Positions 35,673 through 45,035 of a stretch of DNA of 64,000 nucleotides are shown in pieces. The notes below the pieces were generated by a model, which saw only the letters and a program-made list of their open reading frames with translations, was not told where the DNA came from and made no database searches. How positions within the stretch are numbered: the first letter of the stretch is position 1; each line of letters begins with the position of its first letter. Origin of the DNA: Luteitalea sp. TBR-22 (GTDB lineage Bacteria; Acidobacteriota; Vicinamibacteria; Vicinamibacterales; Vicinamibacteraceae); the NCBI RefSeq assembly GCF_016865485.1, contig NZ_AP024452.1, positions 1,262,501 through 1,326,500 on the forward strand. The letters run 5' to 3'. The translations under genes were made by a program, and so were the position numbers.

Positions 35673-36530
35673 TCAGGCCCACGCCTCGCGGTAGTCGTGC
35701 GCGTACTTGTCGAAGCTGATGGGGGCGCGACCGGTGATGCGCTGCACCGCATCGGTGGTCCGCTCCGCGTAGCCGGCCTTGAAGTAGCTCAGGAGCAGCA
35801 GCAGTAGGTCGGCGTATTCGGGCGACAGCCCTGCGGCCAGCAGTCCCGGACGCATGGCCTCGGGTGTCACCTCGGTGTAGCCGATGGTCCGCCCCGTCGC
35901 CTGCGACAGGATCGCGGCCACCTGATCGTGATCGAGCGCCTCGGCGCCGGTCAGGTCGAACTCGGCATTGGTGTGCGTGTCGGTGGTCAGCAGCGCGGCC
36001 GCGACTGCAGCGATGTCGCGCGCATCGATGAAGCTGCCCCTTGCCTGGCCCACCGGCAGGAAGATCTGCCCCTGCTCCCGGATGCCCTGGATCCAGTAGG
36101 AGTTGAAGTTCTGCATGAACCAGTTGGGGCGAATCACGTTCCACGCCAGCCCGCTGGCCTGCAGGTGCTTCTCGGCCAGCCGCAACGGTGACCGTTCGTC
36201 GGCATTGGCGCCCATGGCCGACATCAGCACGACGCGCCGCAGCCCGTGCGCGCGGGCGGCGTCGATGGCGGGTCCCAGCAGCACGTCCTGGTTGACGTGT
36301 CCCGGCGGCGCCATCAGGAAGGCCTGGTCCACGCCGGCCAGGGCGTCGGACAGGCCCTCGCCGGTCAGCAGGTTCAGGTGCACCTCGTCAGCGGCGTGCG
36401 GTGCCCGACTGGTGGCGCGACGAACGCGGTAGCCCCGGGCCGTCAGCAGCGGGCTCAAGGCCGAACCCACGGTGCCGTGGGCGCCGACGATGAGTGCGAT
36501 GGGAGAGGATGAGTTCGTGTGAGTTGCCAT
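35673..36530 (-). CDS. NmrA-like NAD(P)-binding protein
   Basis: A 285-residue atypical short-chain dehydrogenase: Rossmann motif 'LIVGAHGTVGSALSPLL', then 'GVDQAFLMAPP', 'RRVVLMSAMGAN', 'WNVIRPNWFMQNF' and 'GRGSFIDARDIAAVAAALL' type blocks. The catalytic tyrosine is not in a YxxxK motif, as is usual for NmrA relatives, which act as redox sensors or quinone reductases (compare QorB/YtfG). It diverges from the AraC-type gene at 36623; such pairs often have the regulator control the dehydrogenase. Confidence 0.82.
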   Translation of the reverse strand: MATHTNSSSPIALIVGAHGTVGSALSPLLTARGYRVRRATSRAPHAADEVHLNLLTGEGLSDALAGVDQAFLMAPPGHVNQDVLLGPAIDAARAHGLRRVVLMSAMGANADERSPLRLAEKHLQASGLAWNVIRPNWFMQNFNSYWIQGIREQGQIFLPVGQARGSFIDARDIAAVAAALLTTDTHTNAEFDLTGAEALDHDQVAAILSQATGRTIGYTEVTPEAMRPGLLAAGLSPEYADLLLLLLSYFKAGYAERTTDAVQRITGRAPISFDKYAHDYREAWA

Positions 36531-36578
36531 GGCGACAGTGTCAGCCCGTCATGACTGCTGTGGAATGGCAACTCGTAC

Positions 36579-36608
36579 ACAATTTCATGTCCATGAGTTC
36601 AGAATTGT
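36579..36608. promoter_or_regulatory. Inverted repeat in the NmrA/AraC intergenic region
   Basis: ACAATT at 36579-36584 and AATTGT at 36603-36608 form a perfect inverted repeat with an 18-base spacer, in the only A+T-rich stretch of the 92-bp divergent spacer. A direct repeat of GAATTG (36602 and 36613) overlaps the right arm. It is a candidate site for the AraC-type regulator or for the two promoters. Confidence 0.45.
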
Positions 36609-36622
36609 TGTTGAATTGACGC

Positions 36623-37564
36623 ATGGATCTGCTCACGGATCTGCTGCAGCAGGCGGGGGTGCGCCGTCGCCTCCTCGACCTGCGCACCCTCACGCCAGCG
36701 GCGTCGCTGCGTTTTCCGTGCGACAAGAGCATCGGGCTCCATGCGGTGACGGCAGGTCGGCTGTTCATTCATGCGCCGACCCTGCACGAGCCGCTGCTGC
36801 TGCAGGCGGGCGACGTGGCGGTGATGGCGCGCGGATGCCATCACGTCTTGAGCCTGCACGCGGAACCGCCAACCGAGGTGGTCACGCCGGGCATCTTCGC
36901 GCGTGACGGCCGCGACCCCGCGGCGGTCCACGATGCCCAGGTGATCAGCGGCGCCTACCAGCTGTGGAACGACCCGCTGCATCCCTTCTTGCGCGAGATG
37001 CCGCCGTGGTTCGTGTTGCCAGCGGAGTCCGTGCCCAGGCTGGGGCCGTTGGCCCTGACGCTCGGCCTGCTGGACGCCGAGGTCCGTCGTGGTGACCTGG
37101 GAACGTCCACCATCGTGCACGGCCTGCTCGACGCGGTGTTCACCTACGCCCTGCGTGACCTGACGCAGCGGCAGGCGGCCGAGCACCCCGGCTGGAGCCA
37201 GGCGGTGGCCGACCCGCAGATCCGCACCGTGCTGGCCGCCCTGCACGAGGACATCGCGCACCCCTGGACGCTTGACGACATGGCGCGGCGAGCCGGCCTG
37301 TCGCGCACCGCCCTGGCGGAGCGCTTTCGTGCGGCGCTGGGCGACACCCCGCTCAGCCACCTGCGCACCTTGCGCATGCAGAAGGCCATGCAGTTGCTGT
37401 CGGAGACCGACACGAACCTGGAGCAGGTGGCCCGGGCCGTGGGGTATCAGGACGCGTTCGGCTTCTCGAAGGTGTTCAAGCGGACGACCGGCATGGCCCC
37501 GCGCACGTTCCGCCAGCAGGACGCGCGGGAGCGGCTCGAGCCGCGTCGCCTCCGGTCGGAGTAG
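36623..37564 (+). CDS. AraC family transcriptional regulator
   Basis: A 313-residue regulator. Residues about 5-180 form a cupin-6 ligand domain ('CDKSIGLHAVTAGRLFIHAP', 'LQAGDVAVMARGCHHVL'). Residues about 205-305 hold two helix-turn-helix units ('WTLDDMARRAGLSRTALAERFRAALGDTPLSHLRTLRMQKAM' and 'NLEQVARAVGYQDAFGFSKVFKRTTGMAPRTFR'). The conserved histidines of the cupin-6 AraC group are present. It probably regulates the divergent NmrA-type gene. The effector is unknown. Confidence 0.88.
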   Translation: MDLLTDLLQQAGVRRRLLDLRTLTPAASLRFPCDKSIGLHAVTAGRLFIHAPTLHEPLLLQAGDVAVMARGCHHVLSLHAEPPTEVVTPGIFARDGRDPAAVHDAQVISGAYQLWNDPLHPFLREMPPWFVLPAESVPRLGPLALTLGLLDAEVRRGDLGTSTIVHGLLDAVFTYALRDLTQRQAAEHPGWSQAVADPQIRTVLAALHEDIAHPWTLDDMARRAGLSRTALAERFRAALGDTPLSHLRTLRMQKAMQLLSETDTNLEQVARAVGYQDAFGFSKVFKRTTGMAPRTFRQQDARERLEPRRLRSE

Positions 37565-37714
37565 TGCCGTGCGCCGAGTGGCGGCGTGCGGTCGCGATGG
37601 CAATTCGAAATTCGAAATCTGAGATTCTCGGGCTAGGGCCTTCGGCCGCTCGCCACGCGGGTCCAGAGGGGCGCCTCGGCGAGGCGTCCACGTCGGTGTC
37701 GCGAGGATCACTGA

Positions 37715-37736
37715 CCGTCGACCTCCGGGTCGACGG
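37715..37736. repeat. Single REP-like palindrome
   Basis: CCGTCGACC and GGTCGACGG surround TCCG, making a 9-bp stem. It resembles the GTAGGCGTCGACC... palindromes near 52960. It lies in the gene-free stretch after the AraC gene. Confidence 0.5.
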
Positions 37737-37764
37737 CCACGAACCGGGAATGGCTGTCGTGGTG

Positions 37765-38160
37765 TGCCGGACGCTGGGGCCGAGCGAAGCGAAGCCCGAG
37801 GCGGCGATGCCATCGAGCAACAGCGCAGAGAGGGTGGGAGTCGAGCTCGCGGGCACGAGCCGCAGGCGGACGGCGACGCAGCTCGGGGCCGTTCAGCGCA
37901 GTGGTGAAGTCGTGGCGGTGCGCGAGCCGCTGAGGGCGAGCGAAGCGACGCCCCGAAGCCGACCGGCCAGCGAATCACCAGCGCAGAGAGAGTGTGGGAT
38001 TCGAACGAGCGCGTCAGGATCAGCGCAGTGGTGAGGTCGAGGCGGTGTGCGCGACGCTGGGGGCGAGCGACGCGACGCCCCGACGCCGAGCGACAAGCGA
38101 ATCAACAACGCAGAGAGAGTGTGTGGGGGATTCGAGCTCGCGGGCACGAGCCGCAGGAGG
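37765..38160. repeat. Three degenerate repeats ending in tRNA-Ser-tail-like sequence
   Basis: Three diverged copies of a unit of roughly 110-140 bp. Each contains a GCGAGCGAAGCGACGCCCC-like segment, then AGCGCAGAGAGAGTGTGGGATTCGA or a close variant (about 37816, 37981 and 38110). The last part matches the 3' end of the tRNA-Ser gene read on this strand (GGAGAGAGTGGGATTCGAAC). The stretch 37565-38325 has no believable gene; open frames through it are repeat artefacts. Confidence 0.6.
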
Positions 38161-38271
38161 CACCGGGATTCGAGCTGAAGGGCCCGCGCCGCAGGACTCA
38201 CCGGGATTGGAGCTGAAGGACCCGCGCCGCAGGACTCACCGGGATTCGAGCTGAAGGGCCCGAGCCAAAGG
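38161..38271. repeat. 38-bp tandem repeat, three copies
   Basis: Units begin at 38161, 38199 and 38237, each starting CACCGGGATTCGAGCTGAAG and continuing with a GGCCCGCGCC-type half. The third unit is partly diverged after about 27 bases. The GGATTCGA part again resembles the tRNA T-arm. Confidence 0.75.
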
Positions 38272-38325
38272 CGAGGGCCCGCAGCCTGAATCCCACTCCT
38301 CCGCCACGACGAGCGTAGCGAGGAG

Positions 38326-38415
38326 TGGCGGAGAGAGTGGGATTCGAACCCACGGTAGAGTTTCCCCTACACACGCTTTCCAAGCGTGCGCCTTCAGCCA
38401 CTCGGCCATCTCTCC
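38326..38415 (-). tRNA. tRNA-Ser (anticodon GGA)
   Basis: Read on the minus strand, GGAGAGATGGCCGAGTGGCT starts the acceptor and D arms. The anticodon loop CTTGGAAAG holds GGA, a long variable arm (GTAGGGGAAACTCTAC) marks a class II tRNA, and the T arm GGGTTCGAATCCC is followed by the closing TCTCTCC, discriminator G and an encoded CCA (38326-38328). The 7-bp acceptor stem is perfect. Confidence 0.95.
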
Positions 38416-38642
38416 CTTCGACTCGCTTGGCTCACTCAGGGCAAGCCCTTCGCCTCCCCTCACTCCGGGCAAGCCCGGACTGGCGCTCACTCGGGGCAAG
38501 CCGCGCATCGGCGGACACGACAGTGTACGCGGAGGGCGGCCGCCCGCTCAACCGCTTCCGGCCCGGAGGTGGGTCTCGTCGGCCACGGGGGGTATCGGAG
38601 CTCGGGAGCGGACCGACACGCGAGGCGACCACGCTCAGCCAA

Positions 38643-38957
38643 TCACCGGCCCACCTTCTCGAGCGCGTCTGCGAGGCGGATCTTGATGAAGGTCTGCCGC
38701 GTGACGCCCAATCGCCGCGCTTCCTGATCGATCTCGCGCAGCAGGTCGACTGGAATGTCCACGTTCACGCGCTGCACCGCGCGTCCGGGGCGAGTGCCCT
38801 TGCTGAGGTCCATGTGCGCCGACATGTCCTCCCCTGCGTCGTGCACGGCATCGAGCCGGGCAGCAGACAGCGGTTCAGTCCTGGCGGTAGGCTTCTTCTT
38901 CTTCTTCTTCTTCTTCGCGTGCTCTTCTGACGGAGATGATGCGCGCTCGACCCGCAC
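38643..38957 (-). CDS. brnA: BrnA/CopG-type antitoxin
   Basis: A protein of about 104 residues with a ribbon-helix-helix DNA-binding C-terminus, 'VQRVNVDIPVDLLREIDQEARRLGVTRQTFIKIRLADAL', preceded by 'DAVHDAGEDMSAHMDLS', the BrnA pattern. BrnA neutralises the BrnT ribonuclease and represses its own operon. The start is unclear: no ATG lies before the conserved part, and I used a GTG at 38957. A run of eight AAG codons (plus-strand TTC repeats 38893-38916) lies just after it. The upstream brnT is truncated, so this looks like an orphan antitoxin. Confidence 0.6.
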   Translation of the reverse strand: MRVERASSPSEEHAKKKKKKKKPTARTEPLSAARLDAVHDAGEDMSAHMDLSKGTRPGRAVQRVNVDIPVDLLREIDQEARRLGVTRQTFIKIRLADALEKVGR

Positions 38958-39099
38958 GCGTCGTGGTGAAGGCCGACCACATCCGGGTGCCGATGCGGCC
39001 AATCACCTGCAGTCGCGGTTCGTCGATGGACCGGGCCGGGATCTCGAGCCGGTCCGGGTCCTGCCAGAGCGCCTGCGCGTCTGTCGCCGTTGGCTTCGG
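38875..39099 (-). pseudogene. brnT: 5'-truncated BrnT toxin gene
   Basis: A 74-codon open stretch ending in TGA, read in a different frame from brnA. Its product 'TDAQALWQDPDRLEIPARS', then 'DEPRLQVIGRIGTRMWSAFTTTRAGRARIISVRRARE', is the C-terminal two-thirds of BrnT, a RelE-fold ribonuclease. The first 25 or so residues (usually M-F-x-W-D-x-x-K-x-x-x-N-x-x-K-H-x-V) are missing. The frame is closed directly upstream by the stop codon of the sigma-54 regulator gene (39100-39102), so a deletion probably joined the two. Its last codons include the (GAA)8 run shared with brnA. Confidence 0.65.
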
Positions 39100-40776
<1,677 letters not shown>

Positions 40777-40790
40777 GGCCAATCACCACC

Positions 40791-40824
40791 AATCATTTTG
40801 ATAACGAATCGTATCATTATGATT
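40791..40824. promoter_or_regulatory. Candidate upstream activator site
   Basis: AATCATTTTGATA (40791-40803) and TATCATTATGATT (40812-40824) match as an inverted repeat at 11 of 13 positions across an 8-base spacer. It lies about 65-100 bp upstream of the -24/-12 promoter, the usual place for an enhancer-binding-protein site, and next to the regulator's own start codon. Confidence 0.65.
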
Positions 40825-40877
40825 GACGCCTGTTGTCATGACGGCTCGCAAGCTGTTGAAAAGACAGGGCACGAGCG

Positions 40878-40893
40878 TTGGCCAGACCTTTGC
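40878..40893 (+). promoter_or_regulatory. Sigma-54 (-24/-12) promoter
   Basis: TTGG then CCAGACCTT then TGC: the GG (40880-40881) and GC (40892-40893) are separated by exactly 10 bases, as sigma-54 requires. Consensus is TTGGCACG-N4-TTGC. It is 71 bp before the MBL-fold start codon. Confidence 0.65.
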
Positions 40894-40964
40894 GCTTCCT
40901 CTGATGGGCAGCCCCCTCGAGCGACTCGGTCCTGAGGGTCTCCGCTGCAAAGGAGTGACAGCCC

Positions 40965-41930
40965 ATGAAGAACGTCATCGTCACCGTCGTCCTCGTCGCC
41001 CTCGGCGTCGGAGGGCCGGCCGCCGCCCAGGAACCTGTGTGGGACCCGAACACGGTCGAGCTTCAGCGTCTGCCTGTCGCACCAGGCGTGTATGCCCTCG
41101 TCGCAGCCGGCGCCAAGGAGTTGGAGGCGAAGGGAGTGCCGCTCGCGACCACCGGTGGCATTGTGGTCGGCTCGCGTGCTTCGCTGGTGATCGACACGAT
41201 GCTCAATCAGCGGCTCACCGATATCGTGCTCAAGGAGGTGGGCGCGCTGACGCGAGGTGTCCCCACCTATGCCGTGAACACGAGCTACCACGGCGATCAC
41301 TCCTACGGAAACGCGCTCGTGCCGCAGTCGACGGTCGTGATTCAACACGAGGCGACCAAGGCCTACGTGGACGCCAACTTCGATGCTGACGTGAAGTTCA
41401 TGCTTGGCGCGTTCGGCCCGGGACGCGGTATCGAGACCGCTCGAGCCCGCACCGGTGACGTCCTGGTTCCCAAGAGCGGACTCGTGCGCCTGGACCTCGG
41501 CGGCAAGCTGGTCGAGATTCGCGACTTTGGCTTCGCGCAAACGGGTGGCGACCTCTGGGTCTGGCTACCGCAGGAGAAGGTTCTCTTTGCCGGCAATCCG
41601 GTCATCGCGGCGAGCCCCGCCATCCCCTGGCTGCTCGATGGCCACCTGCAAGACACGCTGGACACGTTGACGCGCGTCCGGGACTTCCTCCCCGCCGACG
41701 CGACGATCGTGCCCGGCCACGGCGCGCCGATGAAGAAGGCCAACCTCGACTGGCATGTCCAGTACCTGACGGCCCTTCGCGACCAGACGCGTGTCGCCAT
41801 TGCCAACGGCGCCACGCTCGAACAGGCCGTGGCGCGGGTCGACGTCAGCGGCGCGGAACGCTATGCGATCTACGGATGGGTCCACAAACAGATCAACGTC
41901 CCCGCGGCCTACAAGGAATTGAAGCGCTGA
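40965..41930 (+). CDS. Exported MBL-fold protein with altered metal ligands
   Basis: A 321-residue metallo-beta-lactamase-fold protein with a signal peptide (residues 1-21, ending GPAAAQ). The fold pattern is clear (GGIVVGSRASLVIDT, SYHGDHSYGN, WLPQEKVLFAGN, IVPGHGAP). Against the usual HxHxDH...H...D...H ligand set, the first His is Ser107, the third His is Gln192 and the bridging Asp is Asn211. His109, Asp111, His112 and His252 remain. This would leave one Asp-His-His metal site. Such a protein could be a mono-metal hydrolase. Promoter evidence puts it under the divergent sigma-54 regulator. Confidence 0.8.
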   Translation: MKNVIVTVVLVALGVGGPAAAQEPVWDPNTVELQRLPVAPGVYALVAAGAKELEAKGVPLATTGGIVVGSRASLVIDTMLNQRLTDIVLKEVGALTRGVPTYAVNTSYHGDHSYGNALVPQSTVVIQHEATKAYVDANFDADVKFMLGAFGPGRGIETARARTGDVLVPKSGLVRLDLGGKLVEIRDFGFAQTGGDLWVWLPQEKVLFAGNPVIAASPAIPWLLDGHLQDTLDTLTRVRDFLPADATIVPGHGAPMKKANLDWHVQYLTALRDQTRVAIANGATLEQAVARVDVSGAERYAIYGWVHKQINVPAAYKELKR

Positions 41931-42004
41931 GATGGTCGCGCACGTTGCGCCCGGGCGGATGCGGGTGGGCGAGCACGAGCGTGGGCGAACGGCGCGCCGC
42001 AGGG

Positions 42005-42715
42005 CTACTGCAGCTCGCGGATCCGGATGTTGCGATACCAGCACTCGTCCTGGTGGTACGTCAGCATGATGTGCCCGTCGATCTTGTCGCCGAACCCCGG
42101 CGCGTTCCTGAACTTGCTCGCCGCGATGCCGGCCTTCACTTCGGGGCTGCCCAACTCGTAGGTGAGGACGTGCTGGCCGTTCAGCCAGTGCTCGACGCGC
42201 GTGCCGCGGACGATGATGCGGGAGGTGTTCCACTCGCCGGCCGGCCGCAGGGCCGTGTCGGTCCGGGCGGCGAGGACGTCGTAGAAGCCCGCCGTGTGCT
42301 GCAGCGGCGTCAACGCGGCCGGGTAGCCCGTGTCGTCGATCATCTGGTACTCGTGCCCGGGCGCCGACGGGCGTGCCTCGGTCACGAAGTACTTCACGCC
42401 GTTGTTGCCGCCCGGCGCGACGCGCCAGTCCCACGCCAGCTCGAAGTCGCGGTACGCCTTGCGCGTGATGAGCTCGCTGCCCTTGACCTTGGGCACCGTC
42501 TTCAGCAGGCCGTCGCTGACCGCCCAGCCGTGCTCCGGCAGCGTCTCGCGACGATAACCACGCCACGCGTCGAGCGAGTGGCCGTCGAACAGCGGCTGCC
42601 ATCCAGTGCCGTCGACCGGCGTGGGCGACTGAGCAGAGACCGGGACGACGATGGCCTGGCAGGCCAGCGTGAGGACGAGGATCGCGAGGCGGGGGGACGG
42701 CATGGCACGAAGCAT
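42005..42715 (-). CDS. 3-keto-disaccharide hydrolase family (DUF1080) exported protein
   Basis: A 236-residue protein with a signal peptide (to about residue 29, VPVSAQS) and a DUF1080 concanavalin-like fold: 'WQPLFDGHSLDAWRGY', 'SELITRKAYRDFELAWDWRVAPGGNNGVKYFV', 'EYQMIDD', 'GEWNTSRIIVRGTRVEHWLNG', and the end 'ECWYRNIRIREL'. Members hydrolyse 3-keto-glycosides made by Gfo/Idh-type oxidases, or bind glycans, in the periplasm. The exported Gfo/Idh protein at 14.1 kb and the TIM-barrel isomerase at 56.1 kb are functionally related types but are not linked to it. Confidence 0.87.
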   Translation of the reverse strand: MLRAMPSPRLAILVLTLACQAIVVPVSAQSPTPVDGTGWQPLFDGHSLDAWRGYRRETLPEHGWAVSDGLLKTVPKVKGSELITRKAYRDFELAWDWRVAPGGNNGVKYFVTEARPSAPGHEYQMIDDTGYPAALTPLQHTAGFYDVLAARTDTALRPAGEWNTSRIIVRGTRVEHWLNGQHVLTYELGSPEVKAGIAASKFRNAPGFGDKIDGHIMLTYHQDECWYRNIRIRELQ

Positions 42716-42748
42716 ACTCACTCGTGCGGCCGACGCGTGTATGCGAAG

Positions 42749-42790
42749 GCAGTCCGCAGTCGGCAGTCGGCAGTCGGCGGTCGGCAGTCC
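42749..42790. repeat. Heptamer tandem repeat, unit GCAGTCG
   Basis: Six contiguous 7-bp units (GCAGTCC, three GCAGTCG, GCGGTCG, GCAGTCC) in the 141-bp gap between the DUF1080 gene and the next minus-strand gene. Confidence 0.75.
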
Positions 42791-42856
42791 GATCACCAGC
42801 AGCGCCGCGGCGTCGGCAACTGCGCCGGCGCGCGCGGCCTCGACTCCAGCCCGTCC

Positions 42857-43363
42857 CTACATGATTGGCGGCGGGCCGAGCAGGTACGGACGGTCCCTCA
42901 ACTCACGACTGAGCTGCGCGTGGCGCTGGCGCCACGACTCGAAGTGCGAGCCCATGGCCCTGAGCAGCCGTGCCTTCCGTGCCTGGCTTTCGGTGGCCGC
43001 GGCCCGGCGATAGAAGCCGGCGCCGAGGTCGGCATACCAGCGGATCGTGTGACGACGACGCATCTGATCCTCGAAGTACCCCGCGAGCAGCAGGCACTGG
43101 GCGCCCGCAGTCTCCATCATCCCGCTGTCCTCGCGCATGGACGTGTCGAGGACATAGGCGTCGAAGACGGCGCCGAGGTGTGCCGGCGTCGGCAGGTCGT
43201 CGGTCGATTGCGTCGAGGATTGCGCGAAGTGCGCCAGCACGCTGGCGTTGTAGAGCAGTTCGTCGCGGTCGACGTCTGGCGCCGACACCTCGCGCAGACC
43301 AACCAGGAAGAACTCCAGCGTCTGCTGATGATTGCTCCCGAGCAGTTCCCGTAGCGGCTCCAT
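42857..43363 (-). CDS. Helical protein of unknown function
   Basis: A 168-residue soluble protein I do not recognise. It appears mostly helical ('LLYNASVLAHFAQSS', 'CLLLAGYFEDQMRRRHTIRWYADLGAGFYRRAAA', 'LLRAMGSHFESWRQRHAQL'), with no signal peptide or membrane segment. A His-rich region (RRRHTIRW, HFESW, RQRH) may be of note. The 249 bp between its start and the enolase-superfamily gene at 43613 hold no other clear gene, and the spacer must carry the promoters of both. Confidence 0.6.
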   Translation of the reverse strand: MEPLRELLGSNHQQTLEFFLVGLREVSAPDVDRDELLYNASVLAHFAQSSTQSTDDLPTPAHLGAVFDAYVLDTSMREDSGMMETAGAQCLLLAGYFEDQMRRRHTIRWYADLGAGFYRRAAATESQARKARLLRAMGSHFESWRQRHAQLSRELRDRPYLLGPPPIM

Positions 43364-43612
43364 GGACCCTCCACGCCTGTGGCGCGTGCCAATGCAAGTG
43401 CCGTACCGCGGTCGCGTGGCGATTTCCAGACGAAGTTACGCGACATCGGCCGGCCCTGGCCGTGCAGGCTGCCACTGGTGACACACAAACTGTCGCTCGT
43501 CCAACAGCCGAGGACCATCTCCGACACACACGTGCTGCCCGGTTCCTCGCCGCGTCGGGGAAGCGCGTCGGCTATCATCGCCGCCATCTTCGGCCAAGTG
43601 GGGGGTGAGGAC

Positions 43613-44893
43613 GTGCGCGCAGGGCGTCGAGACGTGATGCGGTGGGGAGCGGCGGCGGTTGCGGCGACGGCCGGGCTCGGCGCCCCGGGGCGTGGCGCGG
43701 TGGCTGCGTCCACGGCGGCGCAGGACGCGTCGCCGCCTGTCGATCCGGCACGCATCGCTGCCGCGGCGGCGGGGCCCATCCTCCGGCGCGAGTTGTTCAC
43801 GAGTCCGGTGACGATCGCCTCCGTCGAACTGCTGAAGGCAGGCGACCAGTACCTCGTGCGGGTCCGGTCGCGCGAGGGTGCCACGGGACTCGCCGTCGCG
43901 CATCCGGAGGTGCTGGAGACGACGTGGCCCATCCTCACGCGCCGGGTCGCGCCGTTCTTCGTCGGCAAGGACGCGCGCGACCTCGAGGCGCTGATCGACG
44001 GGGTGTACCTGGCCGACTCCAACTACAAGTGGCAGGGCCTGTCGTTCTGGGTCCCGGTGGCGAGCGTCGAGTTCGCGGTACTCGACCTGCTCGGCCAGGT
44101 GGCGCGGCAACCGATCGGCGAGCTGCTCGGCGGCGTGCGGCGGCGCGACATCGCCGTCTATCGCGCGAGCGGCAATCGCGGCAACTCGCCGGAGGCGGAG
44201 CTGGCCTACCTGCAGCGACTCGTCGAGGAGATCGGGGCCAGGGCGATCAAGTTCCGCCTCGGCGCGCGGATGCGGTACGACGAGGCGTCGACGCGCCGCG
44301 ACCTCGCGCTCATCCCGCTGACCCGCAAGGCGTTCGGCGACGCGATGGCGATCCACGCCGACGCCAACGGGTCCTACGACGTGCCGACCGCCCTGCGCAT
44401 CGGTGCGCTGATGCGCGACCACGGCCTGGCGTTCCTCGAGGAACCCGTGCCCTTCGACAGCTACGACGAGACCAGGGCGATCGCCGACGCCTTGCCCCTG
44501 CCGGTCGCCGGCGGCGAACAGGAGAGCAGCCTCCGCCGCTTCCGCTGGATGATCGAGCACCGCGGCGTCGACGTCGTGCAGCCCGATCTCTTCTACTTCG
44601 GGGGCCTGATCCGATCGATCCGCGTCGCCCGCATGGCCGCGGTCGCCGGCATGCCCTGCACGCCGCACATGTCGGGCGGCGGCCTGGGCTATCTCTACGT
44701 CGCGCACTTCGCGTCGTGTGTCCCCAACGCCGGGCCCTTCCAGGAGTACAAGGGCCGCGAGGACGACCTGCCCGTTTCGTCCGAGACGTCCTCGCTGCGG
44801 TGCGTGAACGGCGTGCTCACCGTGCCCACCGGCCCCGGACTCGGTGTCTCCCTCGATCCGGCGTTCCTGGCCAGGGCCGTGCCCGTCGCCTGA
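43613..44893 (+). CDS. Enolase-superfamily enzyme (mandelate racemase type), exported
   Basis: A 426-residue protein with a Tat-like leader ('GRRDVMRWGAAAVAATAGLG'). The enolase-superfamily fold follows: a capping domain to about 180 and a barrel with 'AIKFRLGARM' (catalytic lysine region), metal ligands in 'HADANGSYD', 'FLEEPVPFD' and 'GGEQESS', and a late histidine in 'TPHMSGGGLG'. It probably abstracts a proton next to a carboxylate of a sugar acid (dehydratase or racemase type); the substrate cannot be read. A GTG start at 43613 follows GGTGAGG. Export of a mandelate-racemase-type enzyme by Tat is uncommon but fits the exported sugar enzymes elsewhere in the window. Confidence 0.8.
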   Translation: MRAGRRDVMRWGAAAVAATAGLGAPGRGAVAASTAAQDASPPVDPARIAAAAAGPILRRELFTSPVTIASVELLKAGDQYLVRVRSREGATGLAVAHPEVLETTWPILTRRVAPFFVGKDARDLEALIDGVYLADSNYKWQGLSFWVPVASVEFAVLDLLGQVARQPIGELLGGVRRRDIAVYRASGNRGNSPEAELAYLQRLVEEIGARAIKFRLGARMRYDEASTRRDLALIPLTRKAFGDAMAIHADANGSYDVPTALRIGALMRDHGLAFLEEPVPFDSYDETRAIADALPLPVAGGEQESSLRRFRWMIEHRGVDVVQPDLFYFGGLIRSIRVARMAAVAGMPCTPHMSGGGLGYLYVAHFASCVPNAGPFQEYKGREDDLPVSSETSSLRCVNGVLTVPTGPGLGVSLDPAFLARAVPVA

Positions 44894-45035
44894 ATCTCGC
44901 CGGCGCTGTCACGATCGGCGGCCGGCCGACCACTTCCGTTCGTCGGTCGAGTCACGGGCGTTATGCTGCCCGGGGGCCGCTGTGTGCGCACGCCGCGCGG
45001 ATCGCGCCCCATTCGAGTCAGAAAGGACCAGAATC

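Noticed and set aside
37600-37630. A firm heptamer array (TTCGAAA)
   Set aside because: Only two exact units and one poor one are present; mentioned in the repeat finding but not called as a feature.
37893-38201. Small proteins encoded in the tRNA-tail repeats
   Set aside because: The frames have repetitive Ser/Arg/Leu composition, no ribosome site, and follow the repeat units rather than codon structure.
38161-38271. A CRISPR array or a second tRNA
   Set aside because: The 38-bp units are contiguous with no spacers, and only the T-arm part of a tRNA is present.
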